NCBI GenBank assembly: GCA_947561585.1
Contig: CANNZV010001458.1
Location: 62,001-126,000 of the forward strand
DNA from: Caprella mutica
Lineage: Eukaryota > Arthropoda > Malacostraca > Amphipoda > Caprellidae
Direction of reading: 5' to 3'
DNA: 64,000 nucleotides
Made by a program: the position numbers and the translations under genes. How positions within the stretch are numbered: position 1 is the stretch's first letter; the number at the start of each line of letters is the position of its first letter. Below are positions 1 to 11,617 of this stretch, piece by piece. The notes under the pieces were generated by a model that ran no database searches, was not told the DNA's origin, and saw only the letters and a program-made list of their open reading frames with translations.

Positions 1-279
1 CTCAGTTAGATACGATAATCCTGATTGGTACTGAGATGAATTCATTAATCCTGATTGGTGCTCAGTTGGATACACTGTTCCTGATTGGTACTGAGAATAA
101 TTAATCAATTCTGATTGGTGCTCAGTTGAATACACTGTTCCTGATTGATACGGAGATGAAGTATCAATCGGCGGCAGCAATAAATCTTCATGACTGGTAT
201 CAGAGGAGTGGTAGTTGTTGAACAATGAACCATCGCTCGTGTCGGTATGTATTTCATCGAAGTCACGGGATGGGGTTGA
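1..279 (-). CDS. Second exon (partial, runs off window) of unidentified repeat protein gene
   Basis: On the minus strand a pyrimidine-rich splice acceptor (TATCTTTTCAG) at about 290-280 opens a frame that stays open for 93 codons to the window edge. The product starts STPSRDFDEIHTDTSDG, is rich in Ser, Tyr, Asp and Gln, and then enters tandem 20-residue repeats beginning YQSGTVY, with an internal half-repeat HQSG; just over two copies are visible. The repeats are also visible in DNA as 60-bp units with 30-bp halves. Phase is 0 and matches the first exon at 4173-4078, joining FDPN to STPSRD. I do not recognise the family; an acidic, Ser/Tyr-rich disordered region such as a regulator's activation segment is only a guess. 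No start or stop lies in this exon. Confidence 0.6.
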
Positions 280-492
280 CTGAAAAGATAAAAAAGTAAT
301 TAATTAGTTTTTCTAGTCAACTTGAAAAACACTTTTTAATTCTGAAAATGGAGAAACGGATTCATAAAAACAAAAAATTAGACATATTTAATCATCTCCA
401 GAATGATAACTTAGCAACTTGAAAATATAAGAAATAATATTTGTACTATTTAAACTACATTATTTAACTTTGGACGGATCAAAATAGCCAGA

Positions 493-660
493 AATATTAG
501 GTATTGACATACTGCATAGTTACTATTCATTGGTCCGACACTTTAGTAGTTTTATTTCTGATTTAACTTCAAATACATTTATATCGGGAACTGTGTGGCC
601 CCGAACTCTCCTGCCAGGTAATTAAATTATCATGAACTGTGCTGTACAACAAACTAGCAG
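493..660. mobile_element. Fragment of FB-G family foldback interior
   Basis: The segment resembles the middle of FB-G1 and FB-G2: it shares the block with 'tgccag', a run around 'tcatgaactgtg' and 'caacaaactagc'. It lacks the G-rich arms and target duplications. It is best read as a decayed or internally deleted relative lying next to FB-G1. Confidence 0.5.
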
Positions 661-708
661 ATGAAACAAACTACATTGCGTTTTTATGGTTATTGGACTA
701 TTAAGAAG

Positions 709-1164
709 GGGGTACGGTCTGGAGCCCCCTACCTCCCCGGACTGAGCCCCCCCCCCCCCCCGGTCATGAGCCCCCAGGGACAATATTAATTAATTAGTTT
801 TATACAATCTCTCAACAAACATGTAGTATGTTGTATTGGCTAGTTTGTTGTACTGCACACATCATGATTGTTAATGACTTGGCAGGGGGGTTGGGCAAGG
901 GAGGGGGGGGGGGGGGGTTGACATATAACTTATGTTAAATCAGTAATAAACTACAAAAGTGTCGGACTAATACAGTTATACCTAGGAAGTTACTCTAAGT
1001 TATACCTACTTAGGTAGTTACTCTCAGTCATACCCATCTAAGTAGCTCTCCATTTGTTTAACTAGGTAAATAAGGATTAAAAACAGGAGGGGGTTCGTGA
1101 CCCCCCTAGGCTTATGTCCCAGGAGGGCTCATGACCAGGGGGGGGGGGCTTATGACCTACACCC
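709..1164. mobile_element. Foldback element FB-G1 (G/C-run arms, 9-bp TSD)
   Basis: The element is flanked by perfect 9-bp duplications ATTAAGAAG (700-708 and 1165-1173). Its ends are GGGGTACGGTC on the left and, inverted, GGGTGTAGGTCATAAG on the right. The arms hold units of about 15 bp made of a C- or G-run plus GGTCATGAG. The interior is AT-rich and noncoding. FB-G2 at 55569-56127 has the same pair of unequal ends and interior. It is nonautonomous; the superfamily is not assigned, but 9-bp duplications fit Foldback or Mutator-type elements. Confidence 0.8.
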
Positions 1165-2369
1165 ATTAAGAAGACCCTATACTGCATGAATAATTTGTAC
1201 TATTAAATGAACTGGAAATTCACAATGCATTTCGTTTAAATTATTGAAATGTTTATTTTTAGAAGAGAAACGTGTCAACGGAAATGGAAATCAGAAATTG
1301 TTTTCTCCTTGTATTCTTCAAAACTGGAAGAATATCTCATCATGCAAACAAATTTTAATTTTTCTAATGTTATATCATTTTAGATTTGTTTCATATTTAG
1401 TTACGACACTTAACCTTTTCTAACATCGATATCTAAATAATTTCGAGATGTATAAATTTAGTATGATTCTAACGCAGAAACAATCATAATCTTCACGGGC
1501 CGTAATTCAGGTTTAAGAAACATTTTAGTAAACTCCAATAACTATCTAAGCACAACTATAACATTTAAACCAACACAATATCATCCAAATACACACACAT
1601 AGTCACTATATTCACAGTTGAAGCCTAATTCACTGGTTATAGGGTCCTAAGTACAGTAGACGTAAGTTGTCACCAAAATCTCCTCCCTTGCATCCAATTC
1701 TAACTGGTACTGACGAAGAAATTTCCGTTTGTAAGCCATTGCTTCATATGATGTCAGTGGAAAGCGTTGTGACGAGATACTGCAAACATGTTCAGAACAT
1801 AGCCTGCTGCTATGTACAAGTTATGTGTATGTGTATGTACTTCATAAAGCGTGTACGGGATATAAATGGTTGAGTTAGCCACTTGTTGCGTCAAGTCAGC
1901 CAATAATTTCCTGAAGTTATTCAATGATTAGAATGGGTTGGGGTACAATATTTGCAACTAAAATACATCATCAATTTTATTAATTAAATTTTTAAAAATA
2001 TCAATTTGTTATGGATTTTATAAAAAAAAATTTAAAACTTTATCAAATATCTATTTATAGAATTAATTTAGTTAAATTATTATTTTTCTTGTTTTCAATG
2101 GAAAAATATTATCTTTAAAAAAATTTTTTAAAAATTTAAATGAATAGGTAGTTACCCTCCTTTCGTTGAAGATATAAAGTGTACCCTATTTAAGTTACCA
2201 CGTGTATTTTTAGAGAGCATATTACATAGGTATGTGAGTCAATCACAGCACTGTTATAGAAGGAGATAAGGAATGCCATTGAATGAAAGTATACAGGTAC
2301 ATATTATTTAATTCTAGCACTGAGCACGAGTAAGATAGGCTGTCATTGAGGAAAGAATCTGTACTCTAA

Positions 2370-2570
2370 AAGGCCGTACACACGTAGAGTTTTTGAAGTC
2401 TTTCCACCAGACTTTTTACTGAGCTCCTCCTACTTTCTCTACGAGAATATGAGAAAAAACTATATAATTGTTATTTATTTTAGTTGGTATCCATGATACC
2501 TGCAGGTATCATGGATACCAACTAAAATAAATAAAAAAAGACTTAAAATACTCTACGTGTGTACGGCCCT
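2370..2570. mobile_element. PIF/Harbinger-type MITE with central palindrome
   Basis: Terminal inverted repeats AAGGCCGTACACACGTAGAGT and its complement (one mismatch near the tip) are flanked by TAA on both sides (2367-2369 and 2571-2573), the 3-bp duplication usual for PIF/Harbinger. It is 201 bp and noncoding. Its middle is a perfect 64-bp palindrome. Confidence 0.75.
2471..2534. repeat. Perfect 64-bp palindrome centred on CTGCAG
   Basis: Two 32-bp arms, 2471-2502 and 2503-2534, are exact reverse complements with no spacer. The core motif TTGGTATCCATGATACC recurs in the imperfect palindrome at 3623-3662. Confidence 0.95.
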
Positions 2571-3232
2571 TAACTTTGATAGTGACAGGGAGTTCTAATT
2601 CATATCCTCTTTTATTTTTGGCCAAAAAACTTCTACCGTAACTGTTTTTATGAAAATTGAAAATTATATGAGAAATAAAATTCATGAAACGACTCATAAA
2701 AATGACTCAAATTGAATAAATTTAGTGAGGAATAATTTTTTGTTTTAAAATGTAGTTATTTTATCATTAAAGATCAAATAAGTTGATTTTAATAAATGCA
2801 TTTAACAACTTTAATTTAAATTTAATTTTCATTAATTTCTGGTCAAACATTTGAAAATAATTAGTTGTATTAAAAATATTAATCCTTGTGTGGTTAAAAT
2901 GTTTCATATTTTTTATTTGGAAATTTTTATTTAATACCTTTAGTTACCGAACATTTGACCGAAAAAATAGGCACCTACATTAATGTTCGTTTGCACATAA
3001 TTTAAAACTGATAATGTGAAATGTAGTCCAAAAATGTAGATGTTCTACTCGACTGCATTTACTTGTCATAGAATTCGTATAAACATAAATAAGATTAATC
3101 AAATAAAATAAAATCTACACAATTTCATCAATTGTTATTAGTAAAATTCTTTCATGGATAAATAATATAATAAATAAACCGTAAAGATTAATATTCATTT
3201 TAATCAAGTCCTCCTATCATCAGTTAGGAAGT

Positions 3233-3290
3233 TATGGTGGGGCTATAGAAGATTAAAAGGTGACTCTTAATCTTCTATGGCCCCACCATA
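3233..3290. repeat. Long hairpin, 24-bp stem
   Basis: The left arm 3233-3256 and right arm 3267-3290 pair along 24 bp with a single G-T type mismatch around a 10-nt loop. No miRNA family is recognised. It may be the core of a very short MITE. Confidence 0.85.
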
Positions 3291-3552
3291 TTTTTTTATC
3301 TGGGAATCTATAACTTTCACACTTATGTTTTTTTAAATATTTCAATATTACGTATTTTACATTTTTTTCAAACTGTACCTTTCTCAGGTTTTTGTAAAGA
3401 AAAATCAATTAAGAAATTAATAATTACCTAATTCATAATTATATTATATATCAAAAAAATTATATTTCATATTCAAATTATTGAATAAAATATAAATGCA
3501 CAAATTTTCCATCTCATTATAAAGATCATTAATGCAAGGAAAATTACGAAAT

Positions 3553-3735
3553 GTCGGACAGTTGCACATTTTCGATCATCAATATATGAAAATAAATTAA
3601 CAGTTTAGTTTGTTATTTTATTATTGGTATCCATGATGTCTTAAGGTATCATGGATACCAAGTTAAATAACAAGTTAAATTAATAAATAAAAATTCTTAT
3701 ATCATCGGATATGTGTAACTGTCCTATAATTCGTA
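3553..3735. mobile_element. MITE-like element with GTATCCATGAT palindrome
   Basis: Imperfect terminal inverted repeats (GTCGGACAGTTGCACAT at left, the complement of ATGTGTAACTGTCC at right) enclose about 180 bp. The centre is the imperfect palindrome 3623-3662, which shares its arm motif with the MITE at 2370-2570 although the termini differ. The exact ends and target duplication are not clear. Confidence 0.55.
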
Positions 3736-4077
3736 TCTTACCCAACATCTAGATAAGTGGTTCTTAATTTTTTTTCTCGCGCACCCCTTGCTTTTCTCAA
3801 GCACCCCCTGAGCATTGTATTGCATTGAAATAGATTGAAAAGCTACAAATATAATATATTTGGTTACTATGATGTAAAAAAATTGCAAATATACTTCATG
3901 TACCTATGTTCTGCATGATATTAACACCAAGAACCGAAATTATAAGTAACATAGAAACCAGGCACCCCCTATAAACATTCCAGACCCCAAAAAGGTGCCG
4001 GGCACCCTACTTCAAGAACCACTGCTAAAATGGTAATTAATATCCACTTCCAAATTTAATTACTACATAATACTTAC

Positions 4078-4173
4078 ATTTGGATCAAATTGCGATAAGT
4101 ATGTTTCTTTTAAATGATTCACTGATAATGGATTACTTGAATAACCACAGTAGTTTATTGATTGATATTCCAT
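4078..4173 (-). CDS. First coding exon of the unidentified left-edge gene
   Basis: The minus-strand ATG at 4173 starts a 32-codon frame (MEYQSINYCGYSSNPLSV at the start, ending SQFDPN) that runs directly into a consensus donor GTAAGT at 4077-4072, phase 0. The start was chosen because it is the first ATG after the TATA/Inr promoter, leaving a 5' UTR of about 110 nt. There is no signal peptide; the segment is polar and Tyr/Ser/Asn-rich. The next exon with matching phase is 279-1. No family is recognised. The gene could have further small exons in the 3.8-kb intron that I did not find. Confidence 0.6.
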
Positions 4174-4278
4174 TTTAAATATAAAATATCACATATATTA
4201 AAATATATAAAAACACCTTCGCACGATTTAACTCTCTAGAACTTTCAGAGGTAAGACGCTGTGTTAACTTCAGAAAAC

Positions 4279-4314
4279 AACTGAAAACGTTCACCTTCCA
4301 TGCTCTCTTTTATA
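4279..4314 (-). promoter_or_regulatory. Core promoter: TATA box plus TCAGTT initiator
   Basis: On the minus strand TATAAAAG lies at 4314-4307 and the arthropod-type initiator TCAGTT at 4284-4279. Counting the A of TCA as +1 (4282), the TATA box starts at -32, the usual distance. The first ATG follows 109 nt downstream at 4173. Confidence 0.7.
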
Positions 4315-4323
4315 CGAGCAACA

Positions 4324-4448
4324 TTACGTCATGCATTGACTTGAACTGAACATGTCAGGAACATGAACACGTTGCTCAGTTTGCCTGCCGGGCAGCTGAT
4401 CTGACATTCTGAAGATGACTCATGGTATGTTAGTGTTTACTGACGTCA
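4324..4448. promoter_or_regulatory. Cluster of bZIP-type sites upstream of the TATA promoter
   Basis: Within about 125 bp upstream of the TATA box lie TTACGTCA (4324-4331), a perfect AP-1 site TGACTCA (4416-4422) and a perfect palindromic CRE TGACGTCA (4441-4448), plus an E-box CAGCTG (4393-4398). Three bZIP-type sites this close to a core promoter suggest CREB/ATF or AP-1/CNC input; this is inference from motifs only. Confidence 0.45.
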
Positions 4449-5094
4449 AGGGATATAGTAAAATAGAAAATTAAATGAAAAATTATTAAATTTCATCGGG
4501 TAGTATAATTATCACTTTTCTCTTAAATATGGAAGAAATTTTTAGTATTAGTTTCAGATCAATAAAAAAAATAACCTGTTACTATAAGCTATAACAAAGA
4601 TACAATACAATATGAAAAAAAAAACGAATTCAAATGTTGAAGTTAAATTTAAAAAGTTAAAGCTAAATTTAAAAAAGTTAAAGTTAAATTTAAAAAAGTT
4701 TAAAGTTAAATTAAATTAACTTAAATAAAATATCTCGTTTCACAGAATCTTTTGACATGTTTCTATTAATACCGTATGGTAACATAATTTACTTATCCCT
4801 TTTCAATCATCCGGATATTTTAATCCATATATTTTTTAAGATTTTTAACTATCCAAATTTTTCTATCAAATTATCCGCATTTTTATTTTCATTTTACTGT
4901 AGTGCTTATTTGTGATTTTCTGTAATCCAGATTCACTCGTCAAAAATGACCGACCTAAGATTTTTTTACCTTTAAAATAATCAGATAAAAGTCACTGGAT
5001 ATTTGAAAAAGTATCTGGATTATTTTGTTATATCAACAATTTTCTTTATTTGGACTTTCTCTGTTATCCTATTTTATAGTTTTTCATATTTTTC

Positions 5095-5422
5095 TGTTTC
5101 CGAGGTCCTCACCTCCTCCAGCCTACCACACTCCACAAAAAAAGCTCGTCATTCTCTGTCTCCGCTCCTCACAACCTGCATTCCACATTCTCCACACCCC
5201 ATCTCCTTCATCCCAGCTTCCAACTTCTTGACCCTGCTCCAAACCACACCCTAGACTCCATATCTCCTTCATAATCCTCCTCCTTCATCTTCCTCTTAAA
5301 CCTCCTGTAGACTCTCAAACTGATCTTTCCCTCCATATCCTCCATCCACTGACGATGCACCACCTTATAAGCCACTCCCTCTTCACCGCTTCCTTCGTCA
5401 TAGTCTTCAGTTCCTTTTCCTT
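5095..5422 (-). pseudogene. LINE remnant, C-terminal part
   Basis: The minus-strand translation in broken frames gives a basic segment (KEKELKTMTKEAVKREW) and then a Cys-containing region (CGECGMQVVRSGDRE, VECGRLEEVR) that resembles the zinc-finger-like C-terminus following the reverse transcriptase in many LINEs. It continues the LINE interrupted at 6366 by foldback FB-A. Several frameshifts and stops show that it is dead. Confidence 0.55.
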
Positions 5423-6366
5423 GGTTCTAGGTAAATTGTTCGAAAACAATTGCTCTAAAGACAATTGCTCGACAACAATTGCTCGAAAAACAATTGTTCG
5501 AATGAACAATTGCTCGAAAGACAATTACTCGAAAAACAGTTACTCGAAAAATAATTGCTCGAATGACCAGTTGCTGTAAAGGGCAATTGCTCTAATGACC
5601 AATTGCTGTAATGAGCAATTGATCTAATGACCAATTGCTCGAATGACCAATTACTGTAATGACCAATTGCTCAAATGATCAAATTGTTCAGTATTCAAAT
5701 TAATAAAAGCCAGTTAGTCATGAAATTGGATCACTTCAATTAGCTGCACTTAACCACCCTGGTTTCGAATTAATAATTTTAAAACTGGCTTTCTTATTTT
5801 TATTGAACAGGAATGATGCAGCAATTTTGGGTACTTCAATTTTCGTTTTTTTTTTGTCTGTCAATACCTTCACTGGGTTCTGACGAGATGTTCTTGGGGC
5901 TAGGTTAGGGTTGTTAGGTTTAAGAAACTCGTCTTTGGGAACAGTCTATCCCAGGATGGAGGGAGGGGGGAAGGGTGGTTCCCGACTCATTTAGCATGAC
6001 CTCTGGTATTCGTGCCACTTGCTTTTTACAAAATTTCCCTTCTCGGTAGCCATTATCTGATTGACGTTTCCTCTTCTTGAACTTTAATCTATTAATAATT
6101 CAAAATTTGATTATTTAAGGAACTGTTAATTCGATAATATTGTTTAAAGTCAGTGCATCATGAAGTGAAATCTTTTCAAATAGCTGCACCTAATCGTCCT
6201 TTTTTTCTAATTAGTAATTAATAATAACTGTATTTCATATATCTTATATTATCTGAACGATTGATAATTCGAGCAATTATTCATTCGAGCAATTGTTCAT
6301 TCGGTCAATAGTTCGTTCGAGCAATAGTTTTCGAGCAATTGTCTTTCGAGCAATTTATTGGCTACC
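5423..6366. mobile_element. Foldback element FB-A (CAATTGCTCGAA arms)
   Basis: The ends GGTTCTAG (left) and, inverted, GGTAGCC (right) are flanked by near-perfect 9-bp duplications CTTTTCCTT/CTTTTCCTG (5414-5422 and 6367-6375). The arms (about 5435-5690 and 6255-6360) are inverted arrays of 15-16-bp units around CAATTGCTCGAAAGA. The interior is noncoding and matches FB-D (38708-39441) in inverted orientation. The element sits inside the LINE. Confidence 0.8.
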
Positions 6367-8585
6367 CTTTTCCTGAATGACTGCCCAATTCATAAACTTC
6401 CTTGTTTCTTCCACCCATTCACTTCCACTCCTTTTAACAACTCCCATCACTCTCTTCAGCATCTCATTCTCTCCCTGTTCTACTATCCTCATGTACTGCA
6501 GTCTCCCTCTGGCTACTCTGCTCCTCACTGTAATAATCCCTACATCTCCTCTCATTCGAGCCACCGCCACACCTCTGCTCGCCCCCAACATCCTCCTCAT
6601 TGCCACGTTTTCCTGCCTCTGGATACTATCCATCTCTGTCACCCTCAGTCCAACCACCTCCGCACCATACAACACCCGCGGAAGAACCTCTCCCTTCCAG
6701 TAATTTTTCTCTATCAGCACTTTATGGCAACTCTTCTCTATAACTGAGTAGGTCATGTTGCTCATCCGTTTTGCACTATCCTTCTACCTACAATATTCAC
6801 TCCCAAGTACCTAATCTCTTCAACCACTGCTATGCATCTGATCTCCTCCACCTCATCTCTAATATTATAAAGCAAACACTGGCTCTTCTCTATATTCACT
6901 TCCAGTCCATATACTCTCTCAACTCTCTTCAACTCCTATATACCCTGCTCCGCCTCTCGCACACTTCTACACAACAGCAGCCCATCATCTGCTTAAAACA
7001 AGCATCTTAACCTCACTTCCCCCATCTGCACTACTCTCATCTTACTTCTCAGCGCTTCAATCAGTTTAAAGGAACAATACAGTCGGCGCAGTACACCCCT
7101 GCCTATTTCCACTCTCCACCTCCATCTCCTAATTCTCCTCTTCTCCAAACTCTGGTGTTATCATCACAATACAGCTTCTTGAACAACTCTATCAACTTCC
7201 TTCTTTCTGTGCTCCTTCAAAACATCCATCACCCTCTCTTTATTTATCGAATCATAAGTCTTTCTAAAATCTACCGTCACCAACACCAACTCCTCTCTAC
7301 TTCTGAAAGTTTCATGCACACGTTCCTGCAGAACAAATAAATTGTCTGCAATCATACCTCCCGCAGTAAACTCCACCTGCTCATCTTTTCTCATACCATT
7401 CGTGTCTATTTGCACCTCAATCCGATCCCTAAGTACCGCCATCAGAATCTTGTATGAGATGTCAGTCATAGCAATGGGAAAACCGACCCCACCGTCGGAT
7501 TTCTCTCTTCTTTGATCATAACCGTTCGCGATCTCTTCCAGCTCTCCGGCATCTCCCCCGTCTCCAACACCCTCCTAAAACTACCCTCCACTTTCTCCAA
7601 AAATACCTCACTTTTAACTAATATTTTGTACATTTCCGGTTTCATTCAATCTCATCCTCCCGCTTTCCTATTTTTCAACTTTCCTATGACTCTTTCCATC
7701 TCCTCCATGTTTATATCCACATCCAGTTCCTTTACATCTCTGTAGAGGTCCAGTACAATTCTCGTGCTGTTGCTCTTATCTCTCCTGTCTCCTCAGTTTT
7801 AGATCCCCTCATACGTCTCCTTGGACTCCTCCATCCACACTTCCTCCATTCTGCTCGGGTGCATTTTATATATGCTTTGCCAAAAATTTCACACCTCCTC
7901 CTTCACCTCAATCCCCCTCCAGACTCCTCCCCTCCACATGATAAATCTTCAGATCCTCTCTCTTCTTTTCTTTCCCTCTCAGTTCATTGATATTTCCCCA
8001 AAGATCCTTCCTCTGTTGCTTCTTTTTATTTCTTTATTCAGTATCTCCTCATGTAGGTTCATCTCCCTTGCTATCAACTGAGCCACTCTCTCCTTCTTCA
8101 TCACATATCTCCTCCAGGCTTCTTCCCTTCCTTCTCCTCCGCCCCAGTTCCTATGTTCCTTGTTCAGCTTTCTTCTTTTCTTAATTTCCTCCCTTATCAA
8201 ATCGTTCATCCATGGCTGTTCAATCTTCCCACTCCTCTTGACTCTTCTCCTATGTTTTGATCTCAGCGTTCTTTCTGCTACACTTTTCATAACGCCATTC
8301 AATACTTCTATGCTCATATCCCTCAATCCTGACAACTCCTCCTCGACTCCAGCTTTAAACTTTTCACTTCTTTCTTCAGTAAACTTGTAATAATTAGCCC
8401 TTCTCTCTCACACCGATTTTCATAAAAAGTGTCAGCCACACAATGGTTCGAAAATACCACCACCTCCCTGCCTTGATCAATTTTTATTTCCATAAATCTC
8501 CCATACAATATCTCCTTTGTCATCACCAAATCAATAGCACTTTTTTCCTCTCCCCTCTCCCACATGTATTCGTGTAAGTCCCATC
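6367..8585 (-). pseudogene. LINE remnant: reverse transcriptase and endonuclease end
   Basis: The minus-strand frames read in order: the end of the endonuclease at 8565-8323 (EEKSAIDLVMTKE, the conserved S-x-IDLV motif), a linker at 8335-7979 (WMNDLIREEIKKRRKLNKEH), the start of RT at 7469-7164 (YKILMAVLRDRI, then DNLFVLQERVHE and VTVDFRKTYDSI), and the distal RT/thumb region at 6765-6355 (RVLYGAEVV, IQRQENVAMRRMLG). The order and motifs are those of an APE-endonuclease LINE. The frame is broken in many places, so it is a pseudogene. The clade is not assigned. The CT-rich plus strand simply mirrors this purine-rich coding strand. Confidence 0.8.
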
Positions 8586-9772
8586 GGTTCTAGGGGAGTT
8601 CCCACTGGGCGAATTGCCATTGGGTGGATTTCCACTGGGGGAACTGCCCATTTGGGGGAATTGCCACTGGGTGAACTGCCCATGTGGGGAATTGCCACTG
8701 GGTGAACTGCCCATTTGGGGGAATTGCCACTGGGTGAATTGCCCATGTGGGAGAATTACCACCGGGTGAACTGCCCATGTGGGAGAATTGCCACTGGGTA
8801 AATTGACATTGGGTGAATTGTCACTGGGTAAATTGACACTGGGTGAATTGTATAACTGTACGAGCCGATGTTACCTTATACTGTTAAACCCTTGAAAATG
8901 TAAAGTGATAAAGTTCCTTTCAATATGTTCTTATTCGTGCTATCTCTATCCATCAAATCTCTATCCTGATTTATAAAACTCTTCTATATTGAACACTGAA
9001 CAGGTTTCAATAAATTCGAATTAATTTTAACTCAACTTGTATGTTCTAATAATTTCAGCAGGTCTTGGTTGGCCACGGCCTTCTTTAAAAACCCACAATA
9101 TTATTTTCTTTTGTTCTTCATCTAAAATAGCTACATTCTTACTTTCTATTGGCTACAACCTAACTCATTCACTTTACAGGAGTTCACTATATAGACTCAT
9201 AGAGATACTGTAACTATGAAATTTGTTACAGAACAGAAAACTTATAGTAGTTTAAGAGAATAATAGTATTTATTCATGAAAAGAATATTTTCTATTAAAA
9301 ATAAAAAAAATTCATAACGAGAATATTTTTTCATATAAAGAATATTCTTTATTTTAATTATGCTCAGGACTATAATTTTATACAAAACGCATAATATCGC
9401 ATCCCTAGTTAATATAATATAATTGTCTTTGAGCCCAATTGTCGTTGGCCCAATTGTCCGGGCCCAATTGTCCTGGGCCCAACTGTCGGCGAGCCCAATT
9501 CTCGGTCCACGCTTATATTAGGAGGGGGGTGCACCTAAACACACGTGGCGAGTGTGTGTTTTTTTTCATCTCGTGTACGTAGTGATGCAGTCAGTGAGAG
9601 TTGTTCACCCAGTGACAATTCACCTAATGGTAATTCACCCTCATAGGCAATTTACCCGGTGGCACTTCACCCACATGGGCAGTTCACTCAGTGGCAATTC
9701 ACCCACATGGGCAGTTCACCCAGTGGCAATTCACCCAGTGGCAATTCCCTCACTGGCAATTCGCCGTGCACC
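8586..9772. mobile_element. Foldback element FB-B (GAATTGCCACTGGGT arms)
   Basis: It starts GGTTCTAG and ends, inverted, GGTGCACGG, flanked by the 8-bp repeat GTCCCATC (8578-8585 and 9773-9780). The arms (about 8592-8850 and 9597-9768) are inverted arrays of 15-16-bp units alternating GAATTGCCACTGGGT and GAACTGCCCATGTGG. The interior contains a different repeat (about 8850-9505, ending in a GCCCAATTGTC array) homologous in inverted orientation to 59580-60560. The element interrupts the endonuclease domain of the LINE. The short Pro/Gln-rich frames here are repeat artefacts. Confidence 0.8.
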
Positions 9773-11617
9773 GTCCCATCACATCTCTCATCACAGTTAA
9801 ACAAAATCAAATCGCATCCCTCTACAAAGTTGTTTATCAAAATCCCATTTCTGTTTTCCAAAACTCCCTCCCCATCAACAATCCCCCAAACAATTGCCTA
9901 GCATTCCCTGATAATTTCCCTGTTAAACAGTTCCACCTCCACATCATTTCCCGTCTTCAGGTATATGTACAAGCACAACTGTAATTTTCAACTTCTCAAT
10001 GCTTCCCCTCAAATGCAATATGTCTCTGCTATTAGACTCTTTCTTCTCCAGATCTATACTATCATTCTCCTTTTATGCTCCCTTTCCTCCCTTTCTGTCT
10101 TGCGTTTCTCTCATGCCTTGCCACACCCTTATTCCCCCCTCCAGTCTAACAAGTAACATCATCCACCTTCTTCTAAGTTTCAGTTAGAAACATCAGCTTG
10201 TTCTCATTCACTATATCAAATATTTCTGTACAATTTCCCATACTTAATCCCTTCACATTCATTAATCTTATACACATAGCACCTCTGAACACCTCCCCTC
10301 ACTCTTGCTCCTCTCAGGTAACCTCTCAAAGCTCCCCTCCTACTGTTCCCGTATCCTCCCCGCATCTTCCACTGAAATTTTTTGCTGATTTCCCCTCACT
10401 TTTGGTCTGACCCCACCCATCGCTTCATTGTTATTTCTTCTATCTTCCTCCTCCCTTTCCTAAACACCGTCCATCCTAACCAACTTTCTCTTTCTTTTTT
10501 TATGTAACGCCCTTCTCTGCATTTCTTTTCTCCTTCGGCTTCCTATCAATCTCCCTCTCATTCGCTGTCAAGTCTCTATTTATGTAGACATTCCTGAATC
10601 TCGTAGAATTCCTTAGTCTCTTGGTCACATACAGTATCTCATTTCTCTCCTCTTCATTACCCAACCTAACTACAGTAAGATTGGTCTGGTGCCACTGCCA
10701 CTTTCCATCACCCTACTGTTCACGTCATGCCTTACTATTTACAATGTATTACTGTTGTTCCTGTTACCTGTTTACGTCATCCCTTCCTGTTACTTTTGTC
10801 TGGTTAACTGCTCATGTCATTCCTTCCTATAGCAGTGTTACTGCTGATGTTGCTGTTTGATTCACTTCAGCCGACTCAGGATTCTTCTGAGAGTCACAAA
10901 GTACCCGAGTCCTCCAGTAGCTCCCTAAATGTTCTCCATCCTCCTACACTCCTCCAGTGCCTGGCACCGCATGCACAAGTGATCGCTGCTCTTCTCCTCA
11001 CCACAAAGTCTGCAAAGCCCTCACTCCTCCTTCGTGTCCATATGTTGCAATCCCTTCTGCCTATATCTACTACCTTCGTGCCATAATCTAGTTTCACCTG
11101 TCCCTACTACATTTCTCCTCATTCGCAAATTCATTAACTAGTAGACCAATGTGTGTCTTTCCTCAGTTGGATCCATTCTCTTTATATGTACATATATACC
11201 TTATCATGCAATGTGTGCTGCATCTCCAATGCATGCCCAGTGGCCCACCTTCATCTTCTCTACTGATGCTCCACACCCTTTACACTCTCATTCAGGACCA
11301 TCTTCCTCGGAACCTCCCTTACCATCAGCATCCCCCAAAAATCTCCTTTATCCATGCCCTTTCACTTCTCGTACGTCTCTCGTCTTCTTCAGACTCACCT
11401 TCCCCGTTTCCTACTCCTTGTGTTGTCGGCAATTCCTGTTGCCACGGGCACTGTCCACTTTTTCAAGGTCAATCTTGGAGATCCATGGAGCAAAAGCCGG
11501 ACTGGCCTGTTCCCTGACGCTCCGCTGCTTTGCTGTATAGATATTGCTGGCAACCTCCTTTCTCCAACCCCATCTCGCTTCTGCAACCATGCTCATTAGT
11601 CCTCTCCTCCTTTTCAT
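9773..11617 (-). pseudogene. LINE remnant: 5' part and endonuclease start
   Basis: On the minus strand, near 9980-9780, broken frames give KLKITVVLVYIPEDGK, then ELFNREIIREC and NRNGILINNFVEGCDLILFN, the pattern of an APE-type endonuclease (beta strand, then GDFN-like and 'NG..L..F' blocks) that resumes at 8565 after FB-B. Further upstream a Cys/His-rich stretch (CRLCGEEKSSDHLCMRC, about 11017-10960) and an Arg-rich stretch (11617-11395) could be the ORF1 region. Multiple stops and frameshifts. The 5' end is not defined. Confidence 0.55.

Larger units (their letters stand above)
280..4077 (-). other. Putative intron 1 of the left-edge gene
   Basis: Sequence between the donor GTAAGT (minus, plus positions 4072-4077) and the acceptor at 280-281. 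It holds foldback element FB-G1 and a related fragment, a Harbinger-type MITE with a 64-bp palindrome, a long hairpin at 3233-3290, and a second MITE-like element near 3553-3735. The rest is AT-rich with no convincing coding frame. The short frame at 1667-1873 lacks an ATG start and shows no domain. Confidence 0.5.

Noticed and set aside
6358..6747. Plus-strand frames of 108-129 codons rich in Ser/His/Pro
   Set aside because: They are shadows of the minus-strand LINE reverse transcriptase region; the CT-rich strand has no domains.
8523..8778. Three overlapping Pro/Gly/Ser-rich frames of 62-79 codons
   Set aside because: They are translations of the FB-B arm repeats in all three frames, with no coding signal.
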